From positions 186,001 to 250,000 of the forward strand of contig JALLLT010000025.1 of NCBI GenBank assembly GCA_025266875.1: DNA of 64,000 nucleotides, in the 5' to 3' direction. Every line of letters begins with the position of its first letter. Within the stretch, counting starts at the first letter, position 1. Shown here piece after piece: positions 32,266 to 43,220 of this stretch. This DNA comes from Fennellomyces sp. T-0311 (taxonomy: Eukaryota > Mucoromycota > Mucoromycetes > Mucorales > Lichtheimiaceae). A model generated the notes under the pieces. That model saw only the letters and a program-made list of their open reading frames with translations. It did not search any database and had not been told where the DNA came from. The position numbers and the translations under genes were made by a program.

Positions 32266-32432
32266 GTATTCCCGACATACATCATCATCCATGGTTGCAT
32301 GGCTTTTTCTTAGTCCTTGTTTATATCCACTGTCATTACGACATCAATAGTCGTACAGTACCGATTGCCCTATTTGCTCTTATGTGCAACCTTGATTCGT
32401 CTTTACCGATCATGTAAGGCAATTCCGTTAAC
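32266..32432 (+). repeat. 167-bp dispersed repeat, copy 1 (just upstream of LINE 1)
   Basis: Begins GTATTCCCGACATACATCAT and ends near CAATTCCGTTAAC. A diverged reverse complement lies at 36405-36572. Its position immediately before the LINE coding start suggests a 5' untranslated or promoter portion of the element. Confidence 0.6.
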
Positions 32433-32509
32433 TTTTGGTCTCATATCTTCGGCTTCTTCTTTAGCCGCCGTATACACTTCGATAATTGGGATCGTAGCTT
32501 CCCAGTCTC

Positions 32510-33775
32510 GTGGAAAGGCTGTCCACCCGTATGTGGCTTCTGCAAACAGGAAGGCCACTGCCAAAGCACTGTGACGAGCTTAAAGAAGTGGAAAGTTACC
32601 ACTGCCATCAGTTTTGGCATTTCCAAAACATTATCCCAGCCGACGCCAAAAGGAGCGTGCTACGACTGACTGAGGAAGAGCTCATAAATTCCTTCCCAGT
32701 ACTCACCAACGACAACCAAGACCCCGATACAATGGAGGACAACAGCTCCTCCATTGCTTCCGCAGCATTGGACTCAGCCATTGCTAGCGGGCCAAGGCTG
32801 CGGAACCAGGCCAACAACTCAACAACAGTAGTAGCTCTAAGCCTACAGAATCTACAGATATCGTTATGGGCAACGTACCACCGGCAACGCTCATCACCAA
32901 CGACGCTTCAGAAAGGGATGCGCAACCCGATCCTAAACGACAAAAGACAAACAATAAACGATCGACTCAAACATCAACAAACAATGGGAACCTGCCAGGC
33001 TCGTCTCTACCTCGTGATGACACGGGCCAACAGGCTCAATGATAAAAAACATGCATGCATTGCCACCTTGAACGCTAGAAGCGTTCTGAAGGTGGCCAAT
33101 CCCACTAACCAGTCTCAGTTCTCCGCATACCTTCGTTCATCCAACCTTCAAATTGATATTCTCGCTCTCCAGGAAGTATCTCACTCTCGTTCTCCCTTTC
33201 TATCTGATACTGATCACCATTTCGTATCACGCTTATTCCCCCGCACAGCTTCTTGCTTCACAAAACATTGCGGACTTGTTTGTCTTAAAAACTCTTATGT
33301 TCTTCTAATACCTATGTGACCCCCAATCAACGTTGTATTGTTTCTGATATTTGTACGTCACATTGGGCTCTGTGCCGGATAGTAGTTATCTACGGATATG
33401 CCGACTCTGACGATAATGAACTTCAATCAGAGTTTTTTTAATTCCATGCTATCCTTGCCTTGTTTTCTAGATCGTACAATGCCGTGTTTTATCGTGGGTG
33501 ATTTCAATCTGCATTTGTCCGAAGCCGTGCCTGTCCGCATACATCCGTGGTGCCAGCTGCTACTTGATCACTTTGTTAATTGTCTCTATCCCGATGAACC
33601 TGAAGGTGTTCTCTCTCCTCGCTTGGCGGCACCTACATATACCTCCGGGGTACAGGGATCCAGCGTTGATTACATGTTTGTCTCCAAAGCTTCGTTGCCA
33701 GGCCTCATCCGCAGCAACCAGCTTCTGATATCGCCCAAATGGACCGATCACAACATGTTGTCTGTGGATTTCTAA
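32510..33775 (+). pseudogene. LINE 1 gag-like region and AP endonuclease (broken)
   Basis: The first frame (to 33319) starts with a zinc-knuckle relic, passes through a Ser/Thr/Gln-rich linker and enters an exonuclease-endonuclease-phosphatase domain (CIATLNARSVLKVAN, then LQIDILALQEVS with the catalytic Glu). After a stop and frame change near 33320 the domain continues: CFIVGDFNLHL, TYTSGVQGSSVDYMFVSKA, KWTDHNMLSVDF. These are the GDFN, SxxDY and DH motifs of LINE endonucleases. In intact elements this domain nicks target DNA. Frame breaks disable it. Confidence 0.75.
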
Positions 33776-36700
33776 GTCCATGGTGTTGACTGTGGTCCAG
33801 GCACTTGGCGTTTCAATCCACTATTGCTTAACCAAGAACCCTTTCAGGTCCTGATGTCTACAACTATCACCAAGTTCTTCGACAGACAGCTCGCTGGCAT
33901 CTCTCCCGCCCAAAGATGGGACCAATTTGAAAGAATGATCAAGGAGATTGCCATCGAACAGAGTCGGGGGCAAAGCCAAAGTCTCCGCTCCCGTCTAAAT
34001 GGTTTAAACCGCCAGCGTCTCCTCAACCAACCAAATCTGCAAGATATATTGGACAGCACATGTTTGGTCGATATCGAAAAGGAAATTACAGAAATCCAGG
34101 AGACGCAAATGCACCAGCTTCTCCTGCGCTCCGCCACTCGATGGCATGAAGATGGTGAACGCAATAACAAGTATTTTTACCGTGTCCTTCGTGAACGTAC
34201 GACCGCCGTTACCAATACCCAGCTGCAAGATCTTGAAAGTGGGGAAGTGGCTACGACCACGGACTCTATTCTTCACATGGCTCGTTCCTATTATACACGT
34301 TTGTTTACACCCGAGGAGGTTTCAGGGCGAAGCATTGAAAAACTACTGGCCGCCATACCATCTTCCACCTGCTTGACTGAGACTCAGAGTGAACTCCTGA
34401 CCACACCGTTCACTCAACTCGAACTACTCGAAGCCATCAAACATACTCCCTTGAGCAAAAGCCCCGGTCTAGATGGAATATGCTTTGAATTGTATCGTTT
34501 CCTAATGGACAACCACCCAGTCATGGATCTCCTACTTTCAGTTTTGAATTCTGCACTTCAGAATTGTCAGTTCCCCGCCTCGTGGCTCAATACGCGGATG
34601 GTGCTTTTATTCAAAAAAGGCGATTCCAGTTTGCTGTCTAACTGGCGCCCATTATCACTGATCGATACTGACGCAAAACTGTACACCAAACTGTTGGCCA
34701 ATCGTGTGCAACCAATGCTTCAAGAATTGATCAACCCATATCAAACCAGCTTTCTCTCCAACCGTCTGATATCAGATAATGGATGGACTGCTCAGACCCT
34801 CATGCAACATGCTCAGAATGCAGCACCCGACCACCCGGCAGTGGCAACCATATGGGATTTCCAAAAGACGTATGATCATGTGCATCCAGAATATCTACGA
34901 CAAACATTGGCAAGGTTTGGTTTCCCATCTTTATTTATTCATTCACTTTTACACCTTTTCTTTTCCACTTCTATCTCCCTTTCCATTAATGGCTGGCTCG
35001 CTGAGCCGGTCCAACAACTACGAGGTTTGCGCCAAGGTGATCCCATATCCCCTTTGCTATTTAACATTGCTTGTGAACCCCTTCTACGTACCCTTCTTTC
35101 TGATCCTTCTTTGAGTGGGTCACCTATGGCACCCATCACTGAGAGACGTTGGCAACGACGAACTCATTTCGCTCGGGTACCTCACCTACTGCGTGCTCAT
35201 CAATCAAATTATTAGCATATGCTGACGATCTACTGGTTTATCTGAACCACCCATAAGAATGGTCTCAACTACTATCACATTTACAGACTTACCGCGAAGC
35301 TTCGAATGGGCGCATCAATTTGCATAAGATGATTGTTGTCTCGCTTTCAGGACAAAATCACCCTGTCTGGCGTGCAATATTAGACCCACTTCACATCACA
35401 TGGTATGATAAGACATCAGCAACCGCGGTAACGTATCTGGGATACCCACTTTACAGCACGAAAAATCAACTACAGCGATAACTAGCCATTTTACAACAGC
35501 GCCGCCTCTCAGTCCTTGGAAAATCTATGGTCGTCAACTCTCTACTTCTGGCACAGCTGTGACATGTGCTCCGTGTACGTATTGTCCCGAAAAAGTGGTT
35601 GGATCAATGCAACCAGCTGGTCCGCCGGTATCTACTATCTTTTTTCCCTTTTCCGCGGTGGTCGCAAGTCTGTTCCCCCAAAGCTCAAGGAGGCCTCGCA
35701 GTGGTGGATATTCATGCTCAGTACGATGCACTACATCACATTTACCTCCAACGAATATTCACACCCATCAACCATTCGTTTCCGCTCTCATCGCGCAGTT
35801 CATTCAGGTGTATACCGGCCAACCGTCGGCAGTCTCTTTGATCATCTGTGACAAACAGCTCAAGTCCTTATGCAAGAAACTTTCACACCTCGAACATCTC
35901 TTTAATCTTGCACAAAGTCTTCCTGTTTTCGAAATCCCTAACAACACTTCGCTGTGTGGATTGCTTGACCTACGTTTACAGAGTGTATTAATCGCCAACT
36001 CGCCCAGCCAGCCTAAGCCGCAGATTTCGACGAAGTTCCTGGTCTCAGACCTATATTGCTGGTGCTCCCGAACACTACAGCTAATACCGACCTCTACTCG
36101 CCGTACACCTCGGTTCATTATGACTATCCGCACACAATTGGTCATGGGACAGCTCCAACTTCTTCCTGCTCTGAACCGATTTATCACTGTGGTATCGCTT
36201 AATCAGAAAAAGGCTTTCGAAAGACGAGACCAAAAATAAGATAATATTTTATTGAGGAAAACTGCTCTCTATTTGTAATGATGATGAGTCGGGACGGAGA
36301 AGATGAATACTTTTGTCTAATAGTCCAAAGATCCATGTTATCGCCGAGTCTCTAATGACCTTGTCGTCTAATGTTAATGAGGCCGAAGGTCATACAGAGC
36401 CTTAGTTAACGGAGTTACCCTGCATGATCGGTAAAGCTGGATCAAGGTTGCACATGCAAGCAAAATAAGGCAATCGATAACTGTACGGTTGTTGATATTG
36501 CAATAACAACGGATATAAACAAGGACTAAGGAAAAGCATGTAACCATGGATGATGGTGTATGTCGGGAATACGATAATCACGCGACAAATACCACTTACA
36601 CCTTTGAACAACCAAATTCCAATGGAGCATTGGAACTTTCCTCCCCTGGGAATCTCCCATCCCCCAGCTCGAATCACCCCCAAAAAGGTTATCAACGTGT

Positions 36701-37278
36701 TACACGTAGGCCCTGGCCGTCTCCGCCAGTATTGGCGTGAATTGCAGAATACTGGATCAACCTCAGCCACTATCACTACAGCGATAACTCCAAAGTTGTG
36801 GAAACTTTTCTGGTGAACCACTATCCCACATGGCATTCGCACTCCTTGGTGGCGTCTTCTTCTCGACCGGCTCTCTAACCAGGCTCATCTCCACCGGATA
36901 ATGGCGACCAAACATCCCACGGACATATGCCCGCTCTGTGCAACGGAAGCTGAAACCTTGCCACACTTCGCTGTGGATTGCCCCCTCAAGACAACATTTT
37001 GGATCTATGCCCTCCCTATTATACATGCACCACACCAGAATTCCATTACAGACATTTGGCATGCTCTAAATCCGCGATTTTCCTCGACCGATGCTTTCTG
37101 CGCGCAGAATCTACTGGCAATTGGACTTGCTTTTCAGACTGTGTGGAGCATGCATTGGCGTTGCGTCATGGAAGGCTCCACTTGGAATCTCACGGTAGCA
37201 ACTACACATCTGCATGATTTGATCGCTAGAAACCCATCTCTCATTCCCCCAGCTGCTGATATTAATTTTGGGGCTTAA
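33776..37278 (+). pseudogene. LINE 1 reverse transcriptase and zinc-binding tail (broken)
   Basis: The main frame (33824-35215) carries RT motifs: SKSPGLDGICFELYRFL, then LLFKKGDSSLLSNWRPLSLI, DFQKTYDHVHPEYL with the first catalytic Asp region, and LRGLRQGDPISPLLFNIACE. The YADD box (AYADDLLVYL) follows only after a frameshift at about 35212, and several stops come after it. The zinc-binding tail resumes after the inserted repeat (PWWRLLLDRLSNQAHLHRIM, then C-x2-C and H-x4-C). The family copies its RNA at the nicked target; this copy cannot make a full protein. Confidence 0.75.
36240..36572 (-). repeat. Foreign insert in LINE 1 containing repeat copy 2
   Basis: LINE coding sequence is interrupted here. 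Positions 36405-36572 are the diverged reverse complement of 32266-32432. On the minus strand the piece continues to 36240 and contains AATAAA, as if it were the 3' end of a short transcript-derived element. GATAAT occurs at both edges (near 36240 and 36573) and may be a short target duplication. Confidence 0.5.
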
Positions 37279-37339
37279 GCCTGCAAAATAAAGAAACACA
37301 TAATACAAAAAAAATTCGATCCTGGGCTGTTCCTGATTA

Positions 37340-37735
37340 GGGAGCGTGCAACTGCTGACTTTAGTTCCTCTAGGGGAATCGATCGCTCCAGAAGTTGGCT
37401 GTCTTCAGCAGAGATCATACATGTTGGTGGTATATGCTCCAAAAGGGCCGGTCAATGCGTGTTCATCACTAGGTTCCCACATCGGTCAAAGCAAATTGTT
37501 GGAGAGGAGTGTACAGCTCAGCTTGCTTTTTGCGGTTGCCGCCACGGCGTTTACTGGCAACTGCCGTATACGTTTGATACTGAGTCGCTTGAGTTTCTTT
37601 CAACGTATCTTCAACGGTGACGTCGTTTGCAGTTTTGTCCGCAGAGTTAGTGTTCGATTGTTGGGTTGTTGAGGTGGTGTTTGATTGAATGAAGTTGGGG
37701 GTACAGGTTAGCCCCCCCCCCAAAAAGTGGATTTG
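37340..37735 (-). pseudogene. LINE ORF1 (gag-like) fragment
   Basis: Minus-strand frame with a Ser/Thr/Asn/Gln-rich segment (FIQSNTTSTTQQSNTNSADK), then VEDTLKETQATQYQTYTAVA, a basic patch KRRGGNRKKQ and, after stops, IDRPFWSIYHQHV. The composition resembles the N-terminal nucleic-acid-binding protein of fungal LINEs, in the opposite orientation to LINE 1. It is truncated and has internal stops. The assignment is tentative. Confidence 0.4.
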
Positions 37736-37857
37736 GAAAGAGACATCGGTTGATGACATCGTCACTGTTGACATCAACCAAACGTAAAAGCCCAAGTTCC
37801 GCCTAATGATCATGACAGCAATTCAGCAGTAAAAATATACAAGCAATAATACTTATT

Positions 37858-37947
37858 ACGAGCCGTAGTCCATTACGCACGTCCAGGTTGAGTCCCCTCC
37901 GCTACGCTTCGCGTCAACACCTCCGTGCTCCATTTCCAGCGGCTCGT
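37858..37947. mobile_element. 90-bp MITE with 8-bp target duplication (hAT-like)
   Basis: Terminal inverted repeats ACGAGCCG ... CGGCTCGT are flanked by perfect 8-bp duplications TACTTATT (37850-37857 and 37948-37955). The paralogous intron at 22825-22889 has TACTTATT only once and lacks the insert, confirming a precise insertion. Eight-bp duplications fit the hAT superfamily. The interior is GC-rich with a CTACGCTTCGCG segment. Confidence 0.85.
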
Positions 37948-38448
37948 TACTTATTATGGTTCATTGGAATAAAGCAGCAGATTCAAAAGCCAAGACCATA
38001 ACCCCAAAAGCAAAAAGCGCGTTCATGTTGACATTGATGATGATAAGATTGACGCGCTGAACACAGCAGTGAATGACAATGACAAGGTTTGTTATTGCTT
38101 TTACCGCTGGCTTATTATTATCAAAACGTTAATAATTGTTGTATCGCCGTTCATATTAGTGGTTCCTCGGCAATGTCGATTTATCAGAATATTTGTTCTA
38201 CTTCAGACGTGAATCAAGGGACATGATGGCAAAAAATTAGATATGGAGCTGTGTCCTGCTCATCTATTGTAAGTTACTTCGGCGTACATCCTGCTGTGAT
38301 GAATATTACGCCTATGTGTTCTCACTTTTTATTTGTTTTGATACGGCACGTGTAGATCACTGGGCACTATTTTCCTGTTCACTCGTGCATCAGTGACCTA
38401 CTAAAAAGCCTGGTTGCCGAGATTTATGCCAACATTGACGAATCCAAC

Positions 38449-38723
38449 TGTGGTGGGAGAGCGTACCGTCAAGAAACAGTAAGTTCTGCGAGAATCAAAT
38501 ATGTCTTTATTATGCTAACGGTTTTCTGTATTAATATAGTTCGAGGTAGAACTCATAATTAAATAGCCGTGGTCGGGAGGACGCCAGGTCGTATAGCCGA
38601 CACGGCAGAGTTCCTAGACTTGGAAGATCTAGACATGCCCGGAAGGCTCTCAATGTATTATTTAGGTACCGTCATACGTTTATCCGGTATTGCGACTGGT
38701 TATTTAGTACCTTGGATACCACA
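38449..38723. mobile_element. Solo LTR, 275 bp
   Basis: The insert begins TGTGGT and ends ACCACA (short inverted TG...CA ends of an LTR). It interrupts exon 5 of the nuclease-like pseudogene, which is uninterrupted at the same codons in the intact paralogue. The flanking five bases are CCAAC on the left and CCAAT on the right, a 4/5 match as expected of a slightly mutated 5-bp duplication. No internal retroelement sequence remains. Confidence 0.65.
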
Positions 38724-39035
38724 CCAATGACTACCTCGCAAGTATGCCGCCTGTCAATGAGTGGACCGATAGGCTTGCAAGCATTGTAAGTTCTTTAGAT
38801 GTGTACGTTGATACTATATCCTAACATTTCCGTTTCTCATTACATAGGTTGCGAAGGACTACGCCAATGAAGCCGAGATGATGGTCACCCTTGGCCAAAT
38901 GCTCTTCGATGCCGTCTCCTCACCAAACAACAGTTACATTGTCATGAAGTCTGCAAATGCTATTTTTGACCTCACTCGTGGATTTGCGCGTACCGCTGCG
39001 CAAGCGGAGATGTTCGAAGATAGAAGAGGGGCACA

Positions 39036-39971
39036 GATAACACCAGAGGAATCGGAAGAGCCAATCATATTGAATCTTAATAAAGCTGTCCTGGCCAATG
39101 GTTTGCATCCTTCCACAAGAGTACCCCCGAGCGCCCAAATCAGTTTGGTCTGCTTTCTGGCGTGCAAATTTCCCCCACCATGCCCACACTATTTTATGGC
39201 GGGCATATATACTTCCAGGTCGGAATCGACGGTCTCTTGGGATTGGCGGGAGATTTATCGACCGTCAATTCGATATAACGATATAATTTGGGTTGCACCG
39301 GCATATCGTTATATAAAGCGGCCACTGTATGAAGAAGTGAGGCTCCAACCGATGGTACCAATAAAGTCTCTTTCGCATCTCCAATATTCGTTTGATGCAA
39401 TCAAAAATGTTTACATTCTGTACGGGCACAAAACGCCAGAGGATTTTTTCACGGACAACGTCAGAGGAGACAAAAACTTTTTGGAAAACATTCTTGAGTC
39501 ATTAAAACGGATGTCGCCGTTGTTGTCGATCAGGCGCCACGTCCTGAGCTTAGCGACAAGGTCTTGGATCTTTCTGGGGTCAACGTAACCTGCCTTCGCA
39601 ATGCTGATGAAATGGAGCAATGTGCTCGATATTTATTGTCAAAACTAAGACCGACAAAGACAAGAGCCGGTGCTATCATCCTAAAACCCGTCGTCGTTGG
39701 ATTTGACTATGAATGGCCGTATGATCGAGTAACTCATCAACAGGGACGCTTAGCAACAATTCAAATTGCGTTTAAAGATCGCGTTGATATCTACAGGATT
39801 TTGGGTTTGAAATCGGACAGTGCCGAAATAATCTTTTGTGTATTACGAGGGTGCGAGTTTTGTGCTACGGGGTGTTCTAACTTGGCGTTGTGGCACCCAG
39901 TTCTTTCACTCAACGGTCAAATAATTTTTCGCGTTCTGGAGTCCTTTCAATTTTCCGGTGGTGTCAAATAA
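39036..39971 (+). pseudogene. 3'-5' exonuclease-like fragment
   Basis: From about 39036 the sequence is unrelated to the nuclease-like family. It reads SFDAIKNVYILYGHKTPEDF and NVRGDKNFLENILESLKRM, changes frame near 39525, then VLDLSGVNVTCLRNADEMEQ, VVVGFDYEWP and GRLATIQIAFKDRVDIY. The FDxE box followed by G-x-LA-x-IQIA is the first motif block of DEDD-type 3'-5' exonuclease domains (WRN-like). The later catalytic aspartates are not found before the frame ends at 39971, so it is truncated. A coding-like stretch (YTFLPDEEHLLRDLASLLF) near 40010 may be a further exon. Fusion with the preceding pseudogene is probably accidental. Confidence 0.5.
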
Positions 39972-40224
39972 TCATTCGCGCTCTGGCAATCTCGGAATTC
40001 GGGCACAGGCGTATACTTTTTTACCAGATGAAGAACATCTTTTACGCGACTTGGCCTCTTTGCTATTCGTCACTTGCCCTGCATTATTCACTATGGAAAT
40101 ATAGAATCTTTTGTTCGGTTCATTGCTATTATTGGTGATGAGATGACCATGTTTTTAGCAGTGGGCCTTGCTATTATTAACTATTGAGCCACATAGTTTT
40201 TGACTTTAAGCTTTCAATTATTTA

Positions 40225-43220
40225 TACACAGAAGAGCAAAAGTTATTTACCCCTGAGAATCCACCGTCAGAGCAAGATCGCACACCGATGCGCCAAATGT
40301 GGCACCTAACACGTTTACAGGACACCTCGAAGCGTGAACTATACGTTACAAATTTTACAGCGGCCATCGATCCAGTATATATGAGGATACAACAATATCT
40401 AGCGCCACAAAATGGATACAGCCATGTCCCGCTTGATGATCTAACCGATGATCTAAATACTGCAATATATAGCTCGCTCGACTCTGCAATAGCGCGAAAA
40501 GGTAAACCAACGTCCTCGAGACTGAGTTGGTTTTGGACGCCGGAATTAGACAAGGCAATTGAAGTTCGAGAACAATGCTATACCAAATGGAGACGTGCCA
40601 GAAATGGACCCAACAAACTACATTGGTGGTTAAAACATCAAGAGGCCAAAGCAAAATTTCGTCACACACTAAGCCGCCGGCTCGCTGAAACCTGGAGCGC
40701 GTTCTGTGCAAAACTTGATAGTGGAAATTTCACAGCAGCATCAGCCACTATGAAGAAAATGAGGCATAGTCGTGTTGCTCAAACAACTTTTACGGATCCA
40801 GCAGGGCCAACCGTAGCTGCAGATCGAATGGCAGACCACTTGGAAAGGATCTTCTCAGGAAGTTCTCTTCCTAATCAACCAACCAGCAACGCTATACACA
40901 GCAACTCAAACATGGCTAGCATCGTATTTACTAACAGCGAAGAATATGACCCACCTTTTAACACAGATATTGTACAGCACACTATCAAGCATATGCCCAA
41001 CAAAAAAGCACCGGGAGCCGATCATATACGTGGCGATATGATTAAGCCAATCGTTGAACAATTAACCCCTTCACTTACAGCGTTATTTCAACTTTGCTGG
41101 TATACATCTAAAACACCAGAGCTATGGCGGCGGGCACAAATAGTACCCATATACAAGAAAGGCTCCCCGAATGGCCCGGCCAACTTCCGTCCAATAAGCC
41201 TGACATCAATCTTCCGCAAAATAATGGAGAAGTGTTTACAAGAATCCTTTTGTCTACTGGCCCTCACTCGACCCTGTCCAAGGATTTTTCCGTTCAAGAA
41301 GGGGTGCTTTGGACCAAGCCCGCTGCCTCCACGAGTTCAGTTCCTTGTATAAGAAAATCCACGGTTCCACCCCAGTTTTGGCATTTTGTGACATTAAGTC
41401 AGCTTATGATACTGTCGACCGCAGAATCGTTTGGCAAGCACTAGAAACACACATTTCCTCACCACTACTTCAATTACTCAAGAACCTTTTTGATGAGGTT
41501 TTTATAGAGATCCTGCGTTCCAATACTGTCTCTCGTCGCTTCCACCCTGTTACCGGGGTTTTACAAGGATCTGTTCTATCACCGGCTTTATATTCTTATT
41601 ATATCAATTCTCTCCCTACATTTCTTCGTGACGTGAAAACACAGCTGACACAATCTGAAGAGAGTAACTTCGAACGATTACCTTCGGTCAACATTGGTGG
41701 CCAACGCATCAATTGTCTTTTGTATGCCGACGACGTGACGCTCATCGGCAACTGGCAGATAATACCTGCACTCCTGGCGGCATGTGAAGAACATGGCAAC
41801 AATCTCGGATATAGATGGAACCCAAACAAGTGTGTTGTAATGGCCAGCTCTAATCCACCTTCCAACGCATCAGCACAAATCTGTGGCACCGAGCTCCCCC
41901 GAGCAACGTCCTTCAAATATTTTGGAATTCCATTCCAGAAGATGGTTCGATCGATCCAGCCACACTTGCTAGCCAAAACACAGCATCAGCAACCAAAGGC
42001 ATGCACTCACTCTATGCGATTGGTGTACGCCCTAGATATCTTGGCCGCCTACTCGGCTCCCAGCTCTATTGACAATTTATACGACCTATCATGGAATATG
42101 GGTTAGCCATTGTTCAACTTAGCAGAACAAACCGAGAAAAATTGGACTAAGCAGAATCGAATTGCCTACACCTGATCTACGGTGCGCATAAGACCTCATC
42201 CACAGCCGTTATGCTACATCTTGCTAGGCTTGTTCCAATGGCGGATCGGATCACCACTCTCCAAGCCCAATTTTTTGTTCGTGCACACAATCTGCCACCG
42301 GATGCCCTGCTGACAATGGTGCTACCGGTAATATCGAGACTGAAAAGCACAAATCTAGTCCAGTTGAAAACAAATAACGCCATGGAAAGCCCTACCACCG
42401 CCACAAAAAGATACAGCCACTACAGCACTGAAGGCGGCTATTCGTAATCACCTTCAGAGCGCCCATGACTCAAGATGCAACCGCCGCCATACCAAGCTCT
42501 TACGCTCTTGCTGCAACAAACTTGGAATTGATCCGATCATGTGGTTACCTATGTCACGTACCGAGCGCCTACGATGCATTTCATATCGGCTAGGTTGGCT
42601 ACCTAATAGAAAACCAACACCATGCCCACAATGTCAACGCAATCCTGGTATGAGTCGCCAACATTTTAATGATTGCTTTCAAGTCCACCGCAAACTCTGC
42701 CTGCCATTGACTGTTGATGATCCTATATCACACGTTCTCAACCGTTTACCAAAGTCACCACCTCGCTCCAAATCAAGGCGTGACTATTGGAAGACCTTCT
42801 GGCCAAGACTATGCGCACTACATGAAACGTTTGACCAACGTTGCAACCCGGACCGAAGCCACAGAACAATACCTCCTGATCAACATGGCAAAGCACTCAT
42901 CGAATGGATGGAGCCTCTGGCCCCAGTGTCACTGTAATCCACGTTGCACCTTGTTTCCCCTCCTCCCCCTCCTCCCCCCCCCCTCCCACAAAAAGAGAAA
43001 AGAAAAAAAAAGATTTTTTTCATAACTCTTAGTAACTGTAACGGAAATGTACTGCTTCCTTCTCTATTGTTTCTTATTCAGTTTTTTTTTCTCAACTTTG
43101 TATCTTTTTCTTCTGTCTTCCTCCTTTTCCTTTCTGCCCGGCAGGTTTTCCATTTCTAATCCTTTGAATGGAAGAGACGAGGGCGGAAAGCTGAGATCAG
43201 CGAGCGTTCACTAAAAAACG
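40225..43220 (+). mobile_element. Degenerate LINE 2, 5'-truncated, distinct lineage
   Basis: A second non-LTR element starts inside the endonuclease-RT linker (LFTPENPPSEQDRTP at about 40240). It runs through RT and a zinc-binding tail to a stop near 42937, followed by a pyrimidine-rich 3' untranslated region. The protein is clearly different from LINE 1: YADD in the context CLLYADDVTLIGN, and a linker with WTPELDKAIEVREQCYTKWR. Frameshift near 41300, stops after 42106. Confidence 0.75.
40231..42937 (+). pseudogene. LINE 2 reverse transcriptase and zinc-binding domain (broken)
   Basis: The first frame (to about 41300) has the linker and early RT motifs MPNKKAPGADHIRGDMIKPI and WRRAQIVPIYKKGSPNGPANF, then PISLTSIFRKIMEK. 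After a frameshift, VLAFCDIKSAYDTVDRRIVW, VTGVLQGSVLSPALYSYYIN and YADD follow in the frame ending at 42106. The remainder is split by stops. The last frame (42539-42937) carries the C-terminal zinc-binding domain (CPQCQRNPGMSRQHFNDC) and tail. The encoded enzyme would reverse-transcribe the element RNA; this copy is dead. Confidence 0.75.

Larger units (their letters stand above)
32441..37317 (+). mobile_element. Degenerate LINE 1 (endonuclease, RT, zinc-finger tail)
   Basis: Components of a non-LTR retrotransposon lie in order on the plus strand: a gag-like part with a partial zinc knuckle (CGFCKQEGHC near 32530), an apurinic endonuclease domain to 33775, a reverse transcriptase from about 33780, the catalytic YADD at 35218-35229, and an RT C-terminal zinc-binding domain (CPLCATEAETLPHFAVDC) ending at 37278. 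A short A-run follows at 37308-37316. Several stops and frame changes make it inactive. A 330-bp foreign piece interrupts it at about 36240-36572. No target duplication was found. Confidence 0.8.
37760..39035 (+). pseudogene. Third member of the nuclease-like family, truncated and transposon-riddled
   Basis: Homologous to exons 2-6 of the gene at 21130-23288. Recognisable parts are the Lys-rich exon 3 (38000-38085, frame disturbed), the GGTTCCTCGGCAATGTCGAT block of exon 4 near 38160, exon 5 ending VNEWTDRLASI at 38790, and exon 6 (38848 onward) with LGQMLFDAVSSPNNSYIVMK and FDLTRGFARTAAQAEMFEDR. Similarity ends abruptly at about 39030, before the exon with the PD...EIK signature. A 90-bp MITE sits in intron 2 and a 275-bp solo LTR in exon 5. 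The homologue of the GC-AG intron here has a normal GTAAGT donor. Confidence 0.8.
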
